Below are positions 24,611 to 38,068 of a stretch of 64,000 nucleotides of DNA, in pieces. The notes below the pieces were generated by a model that saw only the letters and a program-made list of their open reading frames with translations, was not told the DNA's origin and ran no database searches. Origin of the DNA: Vespula vulgaris. Taxonomy: Eukaryota; Arthropoda; Insecta; Hymenoptera; Vespidae. The stretch covers positions 8,517,274 through 8,581,273 of the forward strand of contig NC_066593.1 in the NCBI RefSeq assembly GCF_905475345.1, read 5' to 3'. Both the position numbers and the translations under genes were made by a program. Position 1 is the first letter of the stretch. Every line of letters begins with the position of its first letter.

Positions 24611-27600
24611 ATGGGATCCAGATTAAGGTAATTTTACGATTTTTATTATTCACATTATATTCTATTATTAGTGTTTAGTATCACAGATAACAATTAATCA
24701 TTTATAATAGTGTGTACATGAGTATATAATATATATTTTTTTATCTGTATGTCGAGGTCGTTAATATTTTCTGTAGTAAATGTTTCTATTAGAATCTAAG
24801 AAATGTTTATTATTCTTATTTATGTTGTGTGTGTGTGTGTATAATTAGACGAAGTACGAAGTTCAATTTTAGTTGAAAATAGATAAATAATATCATCATT
24901 TCAGATATTCAACAGACAGATGGTGGAAATAAATCTATTGATATCAATATTATTTAACTAATATCTTAGTCTTTTTTTTATTTCTTTCAGTAGTATATAT
25001 ATTTAAAACATAAATTAAGTTGATTGATTAATGTTCAGAAATATTTATTAAATAAGAGGTAATTTAGTTTTAACAAGATTTCTTTCATAAAAAATATTTT
25101 ATGCTTAATAAAATATGTATTTAAGTTTAATTTTGGTTATAATGAAGATTAAAAAAAAAAAAAAGCTATATTTTGTTCAGTATTTATTTTTTGTATTTTT
25201 TATTCAGTATTTATTTATTTATTTATATTTTTCAGACATCTTTTTTATATCTTAATGTTAAATTATATATAACATTTATAATATGTTTTCAGGGAGGATG
25301 TTAAGCAGTTATTTGAATGTTTTTGTGAAATTGCTGCACCAGTTAGCAACAAACAAGCTTGGATTCTTCAAAAATATCCAAGTTCTTTTTCAGATGAAGA
25401 GATCTTGAAGTCAGTTCCTAAATTTGCATATCCTTGTGAGATAGAAAAGTAATGTATATACATATATATATATTTGTCTATATGTATCTTACATATTGAT
25501 TATTGAAAACTATATTTTTTTAAATTATGATATAATAATATTGATTCTCGATGTTAACTATTATTATCATATTGTTCTTAGTTTACTGGTACAGCACTTC
25601 TCATTTGTGCTTACTAGTATAGATTCAAAATGGACCTTTGGTTTTTGTCGGCATGATCCAAAAACAGAGACCGCATTAGTGGTCTTGAGTGCATTACCAT
25701 GGCATGAAACATTTTATAAGTTAGTATTTTATATTAAAAAAATATATATAAGTATTATATATGTATTATTTTGTAATATGTGGCCTTATTTATTATTTAT
25801 ATTTTTTAAAAAAATATATCTTTATATATTTAGATTATTAAATCATATTGCATCTTTAACAAATAATGGAAGTGGAGAAGATCTTTGGAAATTTCTTGAG
25901 AAGGTACACAGCTGTAGTGTTCCAATACCTGGAAATTCAATATCTATACCAATACCAAGTCTTAATTCTGTAAGTTATATAAATTTATAACTTGTAAATT
26001 AATCAATGATGATTTTGAATTTATATATTTCATAAAAAATGTTAAAAATTATAAAAAAAAAACAGAATTTCAAAATATTATACATTTATTTTCAGAATTT
26101 TGTTTGCCAAAGTCCTAAGCAATTTCAATTACCTAGTATTCCAGAAAATGTGAGTAATTATTTTATTAATGTAAATTAGGAAAAAATTAAAAATATATCT
26201 AGATAATAGATGTACAAGTATATAATGAAGAAGTCACATAATTTTATATATTTACAGAGAAATTTGACAGAGTATTACAGTGCTGTTGATGCTCATAATA
26301 TGATGGTAGTATTCGCATCTATGCTATATGAACGACGTATTATTTTTACTTCCAAACGTTTGTCAAGGTTAAGTGCATGTGTACAAGCATGCAATGCTTT
26401 AATTTATCCAATGATTTGGCAGCATATATATATCCCAGTACTTCCATTATCTTTAATGGATTATTTATTAGCACCAATGCCATTTTTGATAGGTGTACCT
26501 GCTCCAACACTCCAGGTAACTGTTACTTTGTTGTCTTTATTTCATATTAATAAAGATTTTAATAAAAATCTTTGTTAATTTTTTTTTAGAGGGTTCACAA
26601 AAGTGATTTAGGCGAGGTAGTTATTTTAGATGCTGACAACAATACCATTGAGTCTCCTTTTCAAGATTTAGAATCTTTACCTCAAGATGTAGTGTGTATA
26701 CATACTTATTTATGTATTTTGAATAATGAATATATTTACAGGGATTATAGTTCATTTTTTAAAATAAATAAAAAGTTTTTTTATTTTAGGTAACAAATTT
26801 AAAAAAAGCATTACGCAATAGACCTGCATTACTTGGAGATGGGGTGTCTAGGGCATTTTTACGAGCATTAGTACAACTGACTGCAGGATATAGAGAAGCA
26901 TTAACTTTGCAACAAGGAGAACGTATCACATTTGATCAAAACGCATTTGTAGAAAGTAGACCATCTTCCATGCAACCTTTTCTACGAAAAATGTTAGAAC
27001 TTCAAATCTTTCAACAAGTATGTGTAACTTGTAAGTTTTTTACTAACAAATCTGCAAATGCTGGATCATAACATTTTTTAAAATTCTTTGTATATTTTAA
27101 TGTATTAACTGTATGACAAGATGCAAATTAATGAATAAAAAATACATTTTTTATAGTATGCATATTTTTTGAATTATTCTGTGTATTATAAAGATCTATT
27201 TAATTACTCTATGTATAATAAAAATATCGATATTGGTACATTCAAATGTTATGTATGTTTTAGTTTATAGAAGAGAGATTAAATATGCTCAATTCTGGAC
27301 TTGGCTTCTCAGATGAATTTGAGATGGAAGCATGCAGTTATTCAGTCAAATCTAGCAATAAATTTATGCAACAATATAGAGAATGGACTTATGCTATGCG
27401 GAAAGAAAGTTCAGCATTTTTCCGTAGTGTGAAGGATAAAGTAAGTCATTTAAAACACATAATTTTATGACTTGTTTTTCGTTATTGCACTATGTATTAA
27501 TTGATAAGTAAAAGTTCCAATAAAATTTACTTAATTAATCGTAGGCAAATCCAGCGGTAAAATATGCAGTTAAATCTGTAAGTTCAAAGAATTTTTACAC

Positions 27601-30600
27601 AAAGATATATTTAATGATAGTAGTAGTAGTAGTAGAAAAAATAATAATTTTTTTTTTAAATTAGAGTGAAATATAGACAAAGTGAAATATATTTCTGTAA
27701 AAATTAATTACAGGTCAAAGATAGAGGAAAAGATATGAAGACAGCATACAAAGGATTGAAATGGAAAGGTATGTTATTTATTTATTTCTTATTTCATTTA
27801 AATATATATAGTATAAATGGTAGCTTAGAATCATATATATCTTTATTTATATCTTTGTTAAATAATTATTTACAAATGTTTTGATATAGGACGGTCAAAT
27901 AGAAGTGAGAATAGTATGAGATTTCATCAACCAAGATCTGCACCTAGTTCGCCTACTTTAGACAGAAATCCTATTGGATTTACAGCACCACCTAAATCTC
28001 CCAATGGATTTACTGCTACGACTAGTTATCGAAAGGAATTACGTTTACGCAATAGCAATTTTACAGATCCGAGGTAAAAGATCTATTTTTTCAGTAATAT
28101 GATATCGTTAATAGATAAATAAATTACGATAAAAATATGTAATATTTTGCAAAGATATTATATTATATACTTGTTATACTAGAAATGTGTGCTTTATTTA
28201 TCCTAACAGAAAACAATACTCACCATTAAGTCCAAGTTCTCCTGATGAGTCAGAATCACCACCAGAACGTATAAATATAGATCTCATGCATGAACTTCGG
28301 GATGTAATATTTCCAAACACACCACCTGTGGATAGAACTGTAAGTAATTTATTATATATTATTTATTTCATCTAATGCAAATTTATTGAAAAGTTATAAA
28401 ATATATCATTTATATTTTAATTAAGATTAAACTTTATTAAAGTAACAACAATTACTATCTCTCATATTGATTTTTAAAAATGTATAAGTGTGCGCGCGCG
28501 TGTGTTTGTGGTGTGTATTTATTATCATTTTAAGCATATTTAATGAAAAATGATACAGGTAATAGCATGATGTATGTGCATGACAGTATATGTCAATTAT
28601 TCTACATTCATCTTTTTATTTTCTACTTTTTTTTATTATTACGAAAATCAATCAAAGTATAAATTAAAAGAAATTAGATTCCTTTTTCTCAATAAATATG
28701 TTAAATATAATTTATATTTTATTTGTTATTCAATTATTTTCTATTTAACTATTCATAAGTGAATTTTTGATTATATATACTTATAAAACTTTTTTGTGCT
28801 TCTGTGTGAATGTCAAATATTAATATATATTTGTTATTTATTTGTGTGCAAAATTATTTTGCTATTGTGATGTGCTAAATGTTATCATTATATGTAATCA
28901 ATACATTCTTCATAAAAATAAAATTGGCACAATTCAACTTTTACAAAATGATAAAGATCATTATATTAGTACTCATAAAAATATGCATGTGTGACATAAA
29001 TATATCTCAATTATTTCCTTACATAATTTTCAAAATTTGTATTACATGTTTTTTGCAAAAATGGTACTATTACTGAGAGCTACATGAAGACACATTTTTG
29101 AAACAATTTATAATTTCATGCATGCAATAGCATGAAATCTTGTAAATGTATATATGAAAGAAATGAATTATATTCTTTTTATTTTTAATTTCATTTAGTA
29201 TATATTTATATTCATTAAAAATAAAAGTGTCTCATGCACCACCTTTCAGTTGAAGCCAGTACGCAGTTTAGACAGCTTGAGATCTGCATGGAGTGGGCAT
29301 TCACGACATGGCCCCCTACCTCGTACTATTGTCAGAAACGCTCATGAAATATCCCCTCCAAAAACTACTTCATCTTGCATCCAACCAATACCCATCATGA
29401 ATAGTACAATTGATCAATGTAATACTTCAATGGAAGCATTACAGATAAATCTAAACAAACCTTTTGGTAATGATTCATTGTCTGCTAAATCAAACAGAAT
29501 TACTGCTGAAATAGATTCAGAAGCATGTTTCATACATACTTCATCCTCTGTACGTGGATTATCTGCACAGTCTAATTTTTTACGTGATTTGTATACATGT
29601 AATGAATGGATTACTCCTGCTATCAATGTTCCTCATTACTTACAAAATGATATTAAACAGCAAAGATCACAATCCAAAGTTCATTCACAAAACGTAACTA
29701 AACATGATTACAAAAATATTTTTACAAATGTTGATTCAGTATTGAAAAAACAAAATGACAATGTAAGTGATAATTGCATTTTAACTACTAATTCTTTACA
29801 AGAAACTGAGGATGATCCTTTTGATACAAGCAAAGTGTTTATTCCCTCCTATTTACAAAAACCATTGTTTCATTCCACAAATCCATCTTTGTCTACTAAT
29901 TCTGACATATCAATCCATCCTGTAAGTACTACTACATCCTGTTCTGCACAAGTTAAGGTAAACATCATAGTTCATTGTTGCTATTATTTATATTTATATT
30001 TTTCTTCATTTAGTTTAAAAGTAGTACTTACGTTTTATATTATAATTATATAATACACGCAAAATTTTTATAAATTTACAATTTTAATTATTAGTATTTT
30101 TAAAAATTGATATGCAAAAACTAAATTGTATATAGATACATTGCATTAATACCTTGTATGGTTGATGTAAAAGGGTATATAATTGAAAATATAATTTATA
30201 TTTCTGTCATTTATGTTAATTTTTGTTGTTTTTTTGTTACAGAGTTCGCCAGAAGTGCCAGATTTAATCAGATTAGATTCTACAAATAGTAATGATGATT
30301 TTGATCCATTACTTTCTAAATCTTCAGTATTTCCTAATACAAAGCAAATGACACAGTCCCTACATATACCAGAAATGGGTGAAGGTCTTAGTAATCCTTT
30401 ATATCCTTATTTTCAACCTTTACACAGTGCAAAAGATGTACAACATTCGCATAAACCTTCTGATAGTGTTGGTGATTTGGATCTATTACAAGCATATGGT
30501 TTAGATTTTGATAAATTTAGTGTAACTAATGGTGCATCGCCAACAAAAAGTTCAGTAGCACCTACACAGAATGCACCTGGAAACAGTATTAAAAATATGG

Positions 30601-30671
30601 ATAATGCTTTTAGCTTATCGCTCGGCACATCTACAGTTAAGTCACAAAATAATTGGACAAAATTTGAATAG
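24611..30671 (+). CDS. DENND1: DENN domain protein 1 / connecdenn, Rab35-type GEF
   Basis: Fifteen exons join in phase to 933 codons: 24611-24627, 25293-25448, 25582-25719, 25834-25969, 26096-26149, 26258-26515, 26590-26688, 26790-27017, 27264-27440, 27545-27577, 27714-27768, 27890-28073, 28210-28339, 29250-29957 and 30243-30671. The start MGSRLREDVKQLFECFCEIA is the connecdenn start. The uDENN, central DENN (MMVVFASMLYERRIIFTSKR, LMDYLLAPMPFLIGVPAP) and dDENN (AFLRALVQLTAGYREAL) parts are in order. The family activates Rab35 on clathrin-coated membranes. The long disordered tail carries DPF (in DDPFDTSKVF) and FDPLL/DFDKF-like motifs, which match the AP-2/clathrin-binding style of vertebrate connecdenn tails. 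No defects were seen. Exons 5 and 10 are very short and could be alternatively spliced, since both are phase 0-0. Confidence 0.93.
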
Positions 30672-30958
30672 ATAAAAAAGATTAGAAATCGCATATCATA
30701 ATTGTATATATCGGTTTTTGTTATTTATCATTATATATCTGCAATATAACTTGTATATTTTCTTTGGAAGATAATTTAATGCAGCAAATGTTCATAATAA
30801 TATTATATTGGGACGTGAAGTATTGTTACTTTCATTCATAGAAAGTGTATCGTTCCTATCCTGATGCACAATTATGAATTTAATATATCTGTTTATATTT
30901 AAAATTTCTTGTAATCTAATTATATACAAAACATGCTTATTTGTACATAACTATTAAA

Positions 30959-30998
<40 letters not shown>

Positions 30999-32226
30999 AT
31001 TATTATTATTATTATTATTCTTTTTCTGTTATCTACAATTAAATCATTTTTATTATATACATATTTCATTCTTATAAGTAACCCTCATGAGTTTTAATCT
31101 AAAAGTATTATAGATAAAATCAGCTCAGGGAAAAAAGCATTGTAAGGCAGATTCTCATACATCAATTAAAAGTTTGGATTTTATACCATATTTAAAAAAT
31201 CAATGAAATTATCCATTTTACATTTTAAGATTTATTCTAAACAAGTGATTTATAGTAATGTAATAATTTAATCATATAAAATATATAATATACATAAACA
31301 ATGATCTTATATATACATAGAACAGGTAATTTGCCACATATATGTATCTATCGTTTGATGAGAAAAATTTGTTATTCTATAGCTAAATATTATAATGATT
31401 TAATTACTCAATTGTAGTGTAAATGTTATGTAGCTCCTTAAGGGCATTATTTAAATTGGAAATGTATTATTTAATAAGTACATTATAAGCTAATTAGTTA
31501 CAGGTATTGTTAGAGGTGTATCAAATAGAACAAATTAAACTTAGTCGATTTTATTACTTAGATTCCTTGTTAAATTTTTATTATAACAATTTTAACAATC
31601 GTTATACATTATTATTGCTAATGCTTTATGAATAAAAGAATATAAAAGAAGAAAAGAAAAGATAAATAGAAATTGATTTTAATAATTTATTTAACTAGTT
31701 GAGATATTTGATGTAACACATCAAATAAGAGATTCTTCTTGTTCAGCATCAATGTTTTATTATTTGTTCTATGAAATTTACACGATAAGGAATTTAATAT
31801 ATATGTTAAATATATCGTTTATTCATTTATTTTGAAAAGATACCTTCAGCTCATTTTTATACACGCGTTTTCTGTAAAGCAATAAATATGCTATAAATAT
31901 AACATTAAGTGTCTTATTTAATTTAATACTCTTTCGAAACGCAAATTGTGTTGTGTTTAAGAGAACATTTTATTTTTATCTTTTATATATATTTATGGAC
32001 TATATGAAAATATATAATTCTTCAGTACCCGCTAAAGATCACGTGTATAAAAGCGAGCTCTTAATATTGTTTACAAATGTACAAACATAAAACTTGTTTG
32101 TATCAATAGTAACTCATTTATATCATTTTTCATTTATTTGGGATGTATTTCATTATGAAATTAAATGCTTAAATAAATAAATAATACACAGGTAAATTCT
32201 AAAGGCTATAATATCGTATACAAATA
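30672..32226. other. Convergent 3' region between DENND1 and ValRS
   Basis: AT-rich, with an ATT trinucleotide array. No coding signal was seen. It probably contains both 3'UTRs. Confidence 0.5.
30960..31019. repeat. (ATT)n microsatellite
   Basis: About 19 ATT units with one AAT interruption. Confidence 0.95.
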
Positions 32227-33772
32227 TTAGATAGTTAGTACAGCTGTTATTGCATCAACTATTCTTTGTAATTCTCCTTCACTATTAGTCATTTTTTCTT
32301 CATTACTCTTTTGTACATCAAGAGGTACTTTAATATGATAGTCAGTAACAGACATAGCTTGTTTAATATTTTGTACAATTTCTGTTAATTGTACTTCTTT
32401 CTTTTTAAGTTTTTCTAACTCTTTTTTTGGATCAATTAAACCCTAGAAAGAGAAAGTATTGTGTATTTTGTATACAGTCATAAAGATATAAATAATATTA
32501 TTTTGTAAGTACCTTTAGCAATAGGTGTATTTGAAGTTTGTCCGTTATTGTAACAATAGCACATCCCAAAGGAGGTTTCTCTAAGCTAATTGTGGAATAA
32601 GCCAAAGTTTCTATTAAGCTTTGATATTTTACAATCCTATTTATTAATGCATGATCATCACATTTGATATATCCTTCAGTTTTTAGTTTATTTGGTAGAT
32701 TATAAGTTGCCCTTGCTGATCTAATATTTTTTATTACTTTTTGCGCAAAATCAATGTCTTTTTCTATTTCACAATTTCTCCATGGACACTAATGAATAAA
32801 TGTTAGTAAATATTAGATATTATTAAATATTGACAAAAGGTTCACATAATATGAAGTATAATATATTTTTACTATAATTACCTCTATAACATCAGGATAA
32901 GGACTAATGCATATGCTTGGATAAGTTTGTCTTTTACAAGGCAAACGTTGATAAAGTTCTTCAGTTATAAATGGCATAAAAGGATGTAATAGTCTTAATC
33001 CAACATCAAAAGCTTTGAATAACACTTTTCTTGCTTGCAATTTAGTTTCATTATTATTACTACTACTTTGAAATATTGGTTTGAGGTATTCCTATAAATA
33101 TTTATTATTTTATAATTATATAAAAATGAAATATTTCTCTCGAATAATTCACAATTATAAAATATATTTACCAAGTAAACATCACATAAATCGTACAACC
33201 ACATATTATAACATGCAGTTGTTGCTGTTGTAAAATCATATTGTGTCATAGCTTCATTACAGGTCTCAACTGTATAACTTACTCTTGAGAGCATCCATAA
33301 ATCTACATTTGTTTCTTTACCTGTTAACTATGAACGTTTTCAAAAAAATAATTTAATTGTACAAAATTATATAAAAAAATATATAATTAATCATACCATT
33401 TTATGACAGTAAAAAATTTATAAAGTTTAAATACTTACTTGAGAATTATTGTTATTTTTGTGATCTTTACATGCACATTGTGGTAGCATTGTATTTTGTT
33501 CTATGCGAAAAATAGCTTTTTCATGTTCATTGAAGGTTTCCATGTGATTATACCAACGATATAAATGAGGATAATTTGAAAATTGAACATCCAGAGAATT
33601 CAAAATATTATAAATTTTAACATCAGCTTGAGATGGTGTATATCCATCAAGATAAGGGTAATTTTCTAAATAATTATTTAATGCATCTTGTATGCATGTT
33701 TCATTTAAAGTTGATTGGTACCATTTGTAATCACCAATCATACCAATTCCATTCTGAGTGAATTATATATTG

Positions 33773-33834
<62 letters not shown>

Positions 33835-36800
33835 GTATATGTAATAAATTCATTCTTAAAACAATTTACCTATCAAATCTTACCGATTGAGATTCGTCAT
33901 AATTTATTTCAGAACTTAAGTACATCAATGCAAATTTAGTAGCATTCCAAATTTTATTGCAGAAGAATCTATAACCTTGGACGCGAAGAATATCTAGATT
34001 GATATCACGACCTTGTGTAGTATAAGCACAAAGAGCAAATCGTAAAGCATCGGTTCCACATTCAGGTATGCCTTGTGGATAATCCCGTTTTTGTCCTTCA
34101 ATGGCTCGTTTAAGTTCATTTGAATCTATATTTGAATCTAAGAGTTGTTTATGAAGATTCTGAAAATAAAATATTTTTTCAATAAATTTATTATTAAATA
34201 TTATTTTATTTTTATATTATACTCTAAATACCTCTAAAGATATTCCCTTGATAACATCCATTGGATCAATTACATTACCTAGAGATTTGCTCATTTTTCT
34301 TCCATGAGCATCTCTTACCATAGCATGTAAATATACCTCTCTGTTGAAACAGGATTATTTATAAATATTTATGAATAATATATAAATATATGTAATACGT
34401 ACTTGAAAGGTAGTCTTCCTAACAATTTTTGCCCTAGAAATACCATTCTTGCAACCCAAAAGAATAATATATCATGTCCAGTTTCTAGTAATGTACCTGG
34501 ATAAAAAGCTTTCAGATCTTCTGTCTGTTTAAAATTATAAGATTTGAATATATACCTAAGTTTCTTTTTTTCCAATATTTTTTCCAATAAATATATGTGA
34601 TACATTGTAATTTACTTACATTATCAGGCCATCCAAATATAGAAAATGGAAACAGGCCAGAAGAGAACCAAGTATCTAGAACATCAGGATCTTGTTCAAG
34701 AATAATGTCATTAATATCTAGACCATATTTTTTAGCTGCTTTTTCTTTAGCCTCGTTTTCAGAGTGAGCACTAACCCAATATGTATCATCTGTCTAATAA
34801 AATGCATTACGCATTAAAATATATTACGAAATGTATTGTGTTTAAACTCTTGCAAGATATTACCTTTTCTTCATTTATAGTGTTATTTATATTTTTAATA
34901 AGATAAGCAGGAATACGATGGCCCCACCACAATTGTCGCGAAATACACCAATCTTTGATACCATCCATCCAGCGATACCATGTTTTTTTATATTGTTCTG
35001 GAATAATCTTTAAATCACCATCTTTTACTGCTTTCATAGCTGTCTTGGCCATTTCATCACATTTAATATACCTATAGAAAAATCAATTTCAGTATCAGAT
35101 ATTATCTTAATGTAGAATATTTATTATATATTCAATTTACCACTGTGGTTTTATGAGAGGCTCAACTACATCTTTGGATCGACTACATATTGGCACTATC
35201 ATTGGATTATCTTTAATTTCAATGAACAAATTTTTTTCCTTTAAATTTTGTATAATTGCCTTCCTAGCTTCAAATCTTTTCATTCCCTACAGTTCCATAA
35301 TATATTTATTTTGAAAGAATTTCTTGTGTGTAATAATTAATATGTATAAAAATATACGTGTGAAATACCGTGAATTTTCCACAATCGCCGATAATATTTC
35401 CATTGTCATCAAAGATAGTAATAAATGGAAGATTGTGCTTTTTCCCAACTTCATAGTCATTTGGATCATGAGCTGGTGTAATTTTTACAGCTCCTAAATT
35501 TAATTAATTTTAGTAAAAATATTTGTGGTATACTGAAAATATTTTCACAAAAATTAACTGATATTTACCAGTCCCAAACTCCATTTCAACAAATTCATCT
35601 GCAATAATAGGTATTCTTCTTTCACAGAAAGGATGCTGTACATATTTTCCAATATATTGAATATATCGTGTATCTTTTGGGTGTACCGCAATTGCACTAT
35701 CTCCTAACATTGTTTCAATACGAGTTGTTGCTATAATTATTTTATCTGTAGAGTTTTCAATTTCATATGCAAAGAATACTAATATACCAAATTCAATTTT
35801 TTCTTTATAACCAGGAATAGATAACAAAGTGCGACCAGTCAATTCCATTTTATCAACCTACAAAACATTGTTTATATATTTCAAATATATAAGTATAATT
35901 TCTACAAAAATCTCACTTCAATATCTGATATTGCACTTTTCAAACTACACGACCAGTTAACAAGACGACTATTTCTATAAATTGTGCCATCATCATGAAG
36001 TCTTATAAATGCTTCAGTCACAGCACGACATAATTTTGGATCCATAGTAAAAGAAGCACGATCCCAATCAAAGGAACCACCTAATTTTCGTAATTGTGTA
36101 TAAATTCTATCCCCTTTTCTAAAATATAAGTTTTTAATATAATAAATAGTTAGACAATGGTTTGAACGAACGTTAGTTATAAATTATAATTAATATATAT
36201 GAGAGTCATTAAACTTACTCATATTTCCATTGCCATACTTTTTCAATAAATTTGTCTCTGCCTATATCATGCCTAGTTTTTTGCTCTTCTCTCCAAAGTT
36301 TCTTTTCTACAACTACTTGAGTTGCAATACCGGCATGATCACAACCTGGATTCCAAAGAGTAGTACATCCTTTCATACGGTTCCTAAGTACATTAAATTT
36401 AAATAAAATATCTTTTTTATTTATTATAATAAGAAAAATTTACCATCTTGTAATAGCATCTTCAATAGCATTAGTTAAGGCATGACCAAGATGAAGAAAA
36501 CCAGTTACATTTGGCGGTGGTATTACCATTACAAACTTTCCTTTAGGATTCGTTTCCAATACACTTTTCCTCTATAATAATTAATAATTAAAGTACCAAG
36601 AACATAATATATAAATTAATAAATTAATAAAATAATATTTAATATTTATACCCCATATTCAGGTTTAAAAAATCCTTGTTTTTCCCACCAGGCATACCAA
36701 GCAGCCTCTACATATTGTGGACTATACGTATCAGGCATTGCACCAGTAACATCTTTCTTTTCTCCTACTGGTGTGTTTACAGTATATAAGGTAGTATCCT

Positions 36801-37293
36801 TACTATCCTTTTTCTTATCAATTTTCTAAATATCATTAATAAATGATTAATAAAAACTTCTATTTATATAATCAATTTAAAGAATTATAATAATGATAAA
36901 ATTTTACAATCTCATTGAGTTATCTTGGCGCATTTATATTTATAATATTTATATTATTTCATTTGATTTAAGTCAATATTAACCAATATGAGCATTAAAA
37001 TGAATATATAGAATATATTTATTAGAACAGAGCTATTTAAGATACCATATAAATTATAAATACCATATGGAAACAAAAACTATAGCTTAAAATTGATAAA
37101 ATAATCGATATATAATGAACATTCTCACCTCTGTTGTTTCTTTCACTTTAACCGGCTTGCCAGTTTCTTTTTTTTCTTGTTTCTGTTTAAACTTTTCCAG
37201 TTTTGCCATTTTCTTAGCTTCCTTTTGCAATTGCCTAGCAGTTTTTTCAGGCACATTTTCATCGTTATTTGATTCTATCTGTGTATCAACCAT
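32227..37293 (-). CDS. ValRS: Valine--tRNA ligase with an internal eEF1B-beta-like domain
   Basis: A multi-exon minus-strand gene starting at 37291-37293 (MVDTQIESNNDENVPEKTAR, then a Lys/Glu-rich N-terminal extension, exon 37129-37293). It ends with TAA at 32227-32229. Class I motifs are present: HIGH as FLHLGHALT (exon 36444-36571, after PPPNVTG) and KMSKS as GRKMSKSLGNVIDP (near 34300). The editing/CP1 region, the anticodon-binding domain (DLWMLSR, WLYDLCDVYL, FMPFITEELYQRLP) and a C-terminal coiled coil (LIDPKKELEKLKKKE) follow. It charges tRNA-Val. No GST-like domain is seen at the N-terminus, where vertebrate VARS1 has one. Instead, exon 33439-33753 inserts a GST-C-like domain between the catalytic core and the anticodon-binding domain (separate entry). 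Whether the protein serves cytosol, mitochondria or both cannot be told from the N-terminus. Confidence 0.93.
33439..33753 (-). other. Phase 0-0 exon encoding an eEF1B-beta-like GST-C domain inside ValRS
   Basis: This 315-base exon (105 codons) is flanked by AG and GT and starts and ends in phase 0. It joins ...INYDESQS to NGIGMIGDYKW and ends ...NNNNSQ before LTGKETNVDLWMLSR. Its core shows the N-terminal GST-C-like fold of eEF1B-beta/delta: YLDGYTPSQADVKIYN and YRWYNHMETFNEHEKAIF. These follow the family pattern Y.(E/D)GY.PSQADV..(F/Y) and (L/Y)RWYNH....E.E. In both neighbouring exons the ValRS frame is continuous, so the exon could be skipped without a frameshift. Confidence 0.85.
33777..33832. 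repeat. (TA)n microsatellite in ValRS intron
   Basis: A long uninterrupted TA run in the intron just upstream (minus strand) of the inserted-domain exon. Confidence 0.95.
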
Positions 37294-38068
37294 TTTTGTG
37301 TCAATAATTATCCTAATTTCAATTTCTGCAGGCTAACTAAGCTAACTAAGCTGATAATACTGTTTCACAAATAACAAAGTTAACCATGTGCTTTCACATG
37401 CAACTTATCTACAATTTTCCATCAAAAGCATCAGATGAATATTCGATCTATGTATAAGGCTGTTCATCACCTTTCACTCGAAGCGTGTGTGACTTCAGCG
37501 ACAAGTATGGACAAAATATAAACTACAAAGCGGGGTCCTAAATTAAACCTTCGTCTTTAAAATGAGACCTTGTTTATTAAAATCTATCAAAAATTACGCC
37601 TGTTCTTATAGCTTCCGTAAACCATTATAAAACCAGGGGCGATGAACAGCCATAATGAGGATATATCCGTAGAATACCGCTTCACAAGTAGATTTTCCAT
37701 CTACTTTGAAAATATTTTTGTATCAACACATAAGATGGCATATTAAAAAATAAATACCTCTTATATATTGTTTATTTAAATTGTTTCTAATTTATTGAAA
37801 ATTAAATTTATGAAACTTCTCAATCAAGATACTCTCATGAATGGAATATTTGATTGTTCGTAGAAATAAATATATAGTCTTTTCTACACATGTTGAGCAG
37901 TTGATAATTATATGTTTACATGGTTTATGCCAAACGCATGTAGTCATGTATAGTCGGTTTATAGCGCGAACAATACTAACCTAACGATTTATTTTAGTAT
38001 ATAAGATAAATAAGCATATTTTACTATAAATTTAATATTTGAATGTCAACTATCGTATAAATATAAAA
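37294..38068. promoter_or_regulatory. Divergent ValRS / Nup133 promoter region
   Basis: 775 bases between two divergent starts. The region carries an 11-base perfect inverted repeat (37458-37468 and 37641-37651) around about 170 bases, and a 26-base stretch (about 37471-37496) that recurs with few changes at 53000-53026. Both promoters should lie here. Confidence 0.55.

Noticed and set aside
33439..33753. A separate eEF1B-beta gene nested in a ValRS intron
   Set aside because: The exon has no stop, no independent downstream catalytic GEF domain, and is in phase with ValRS exons on both sides.
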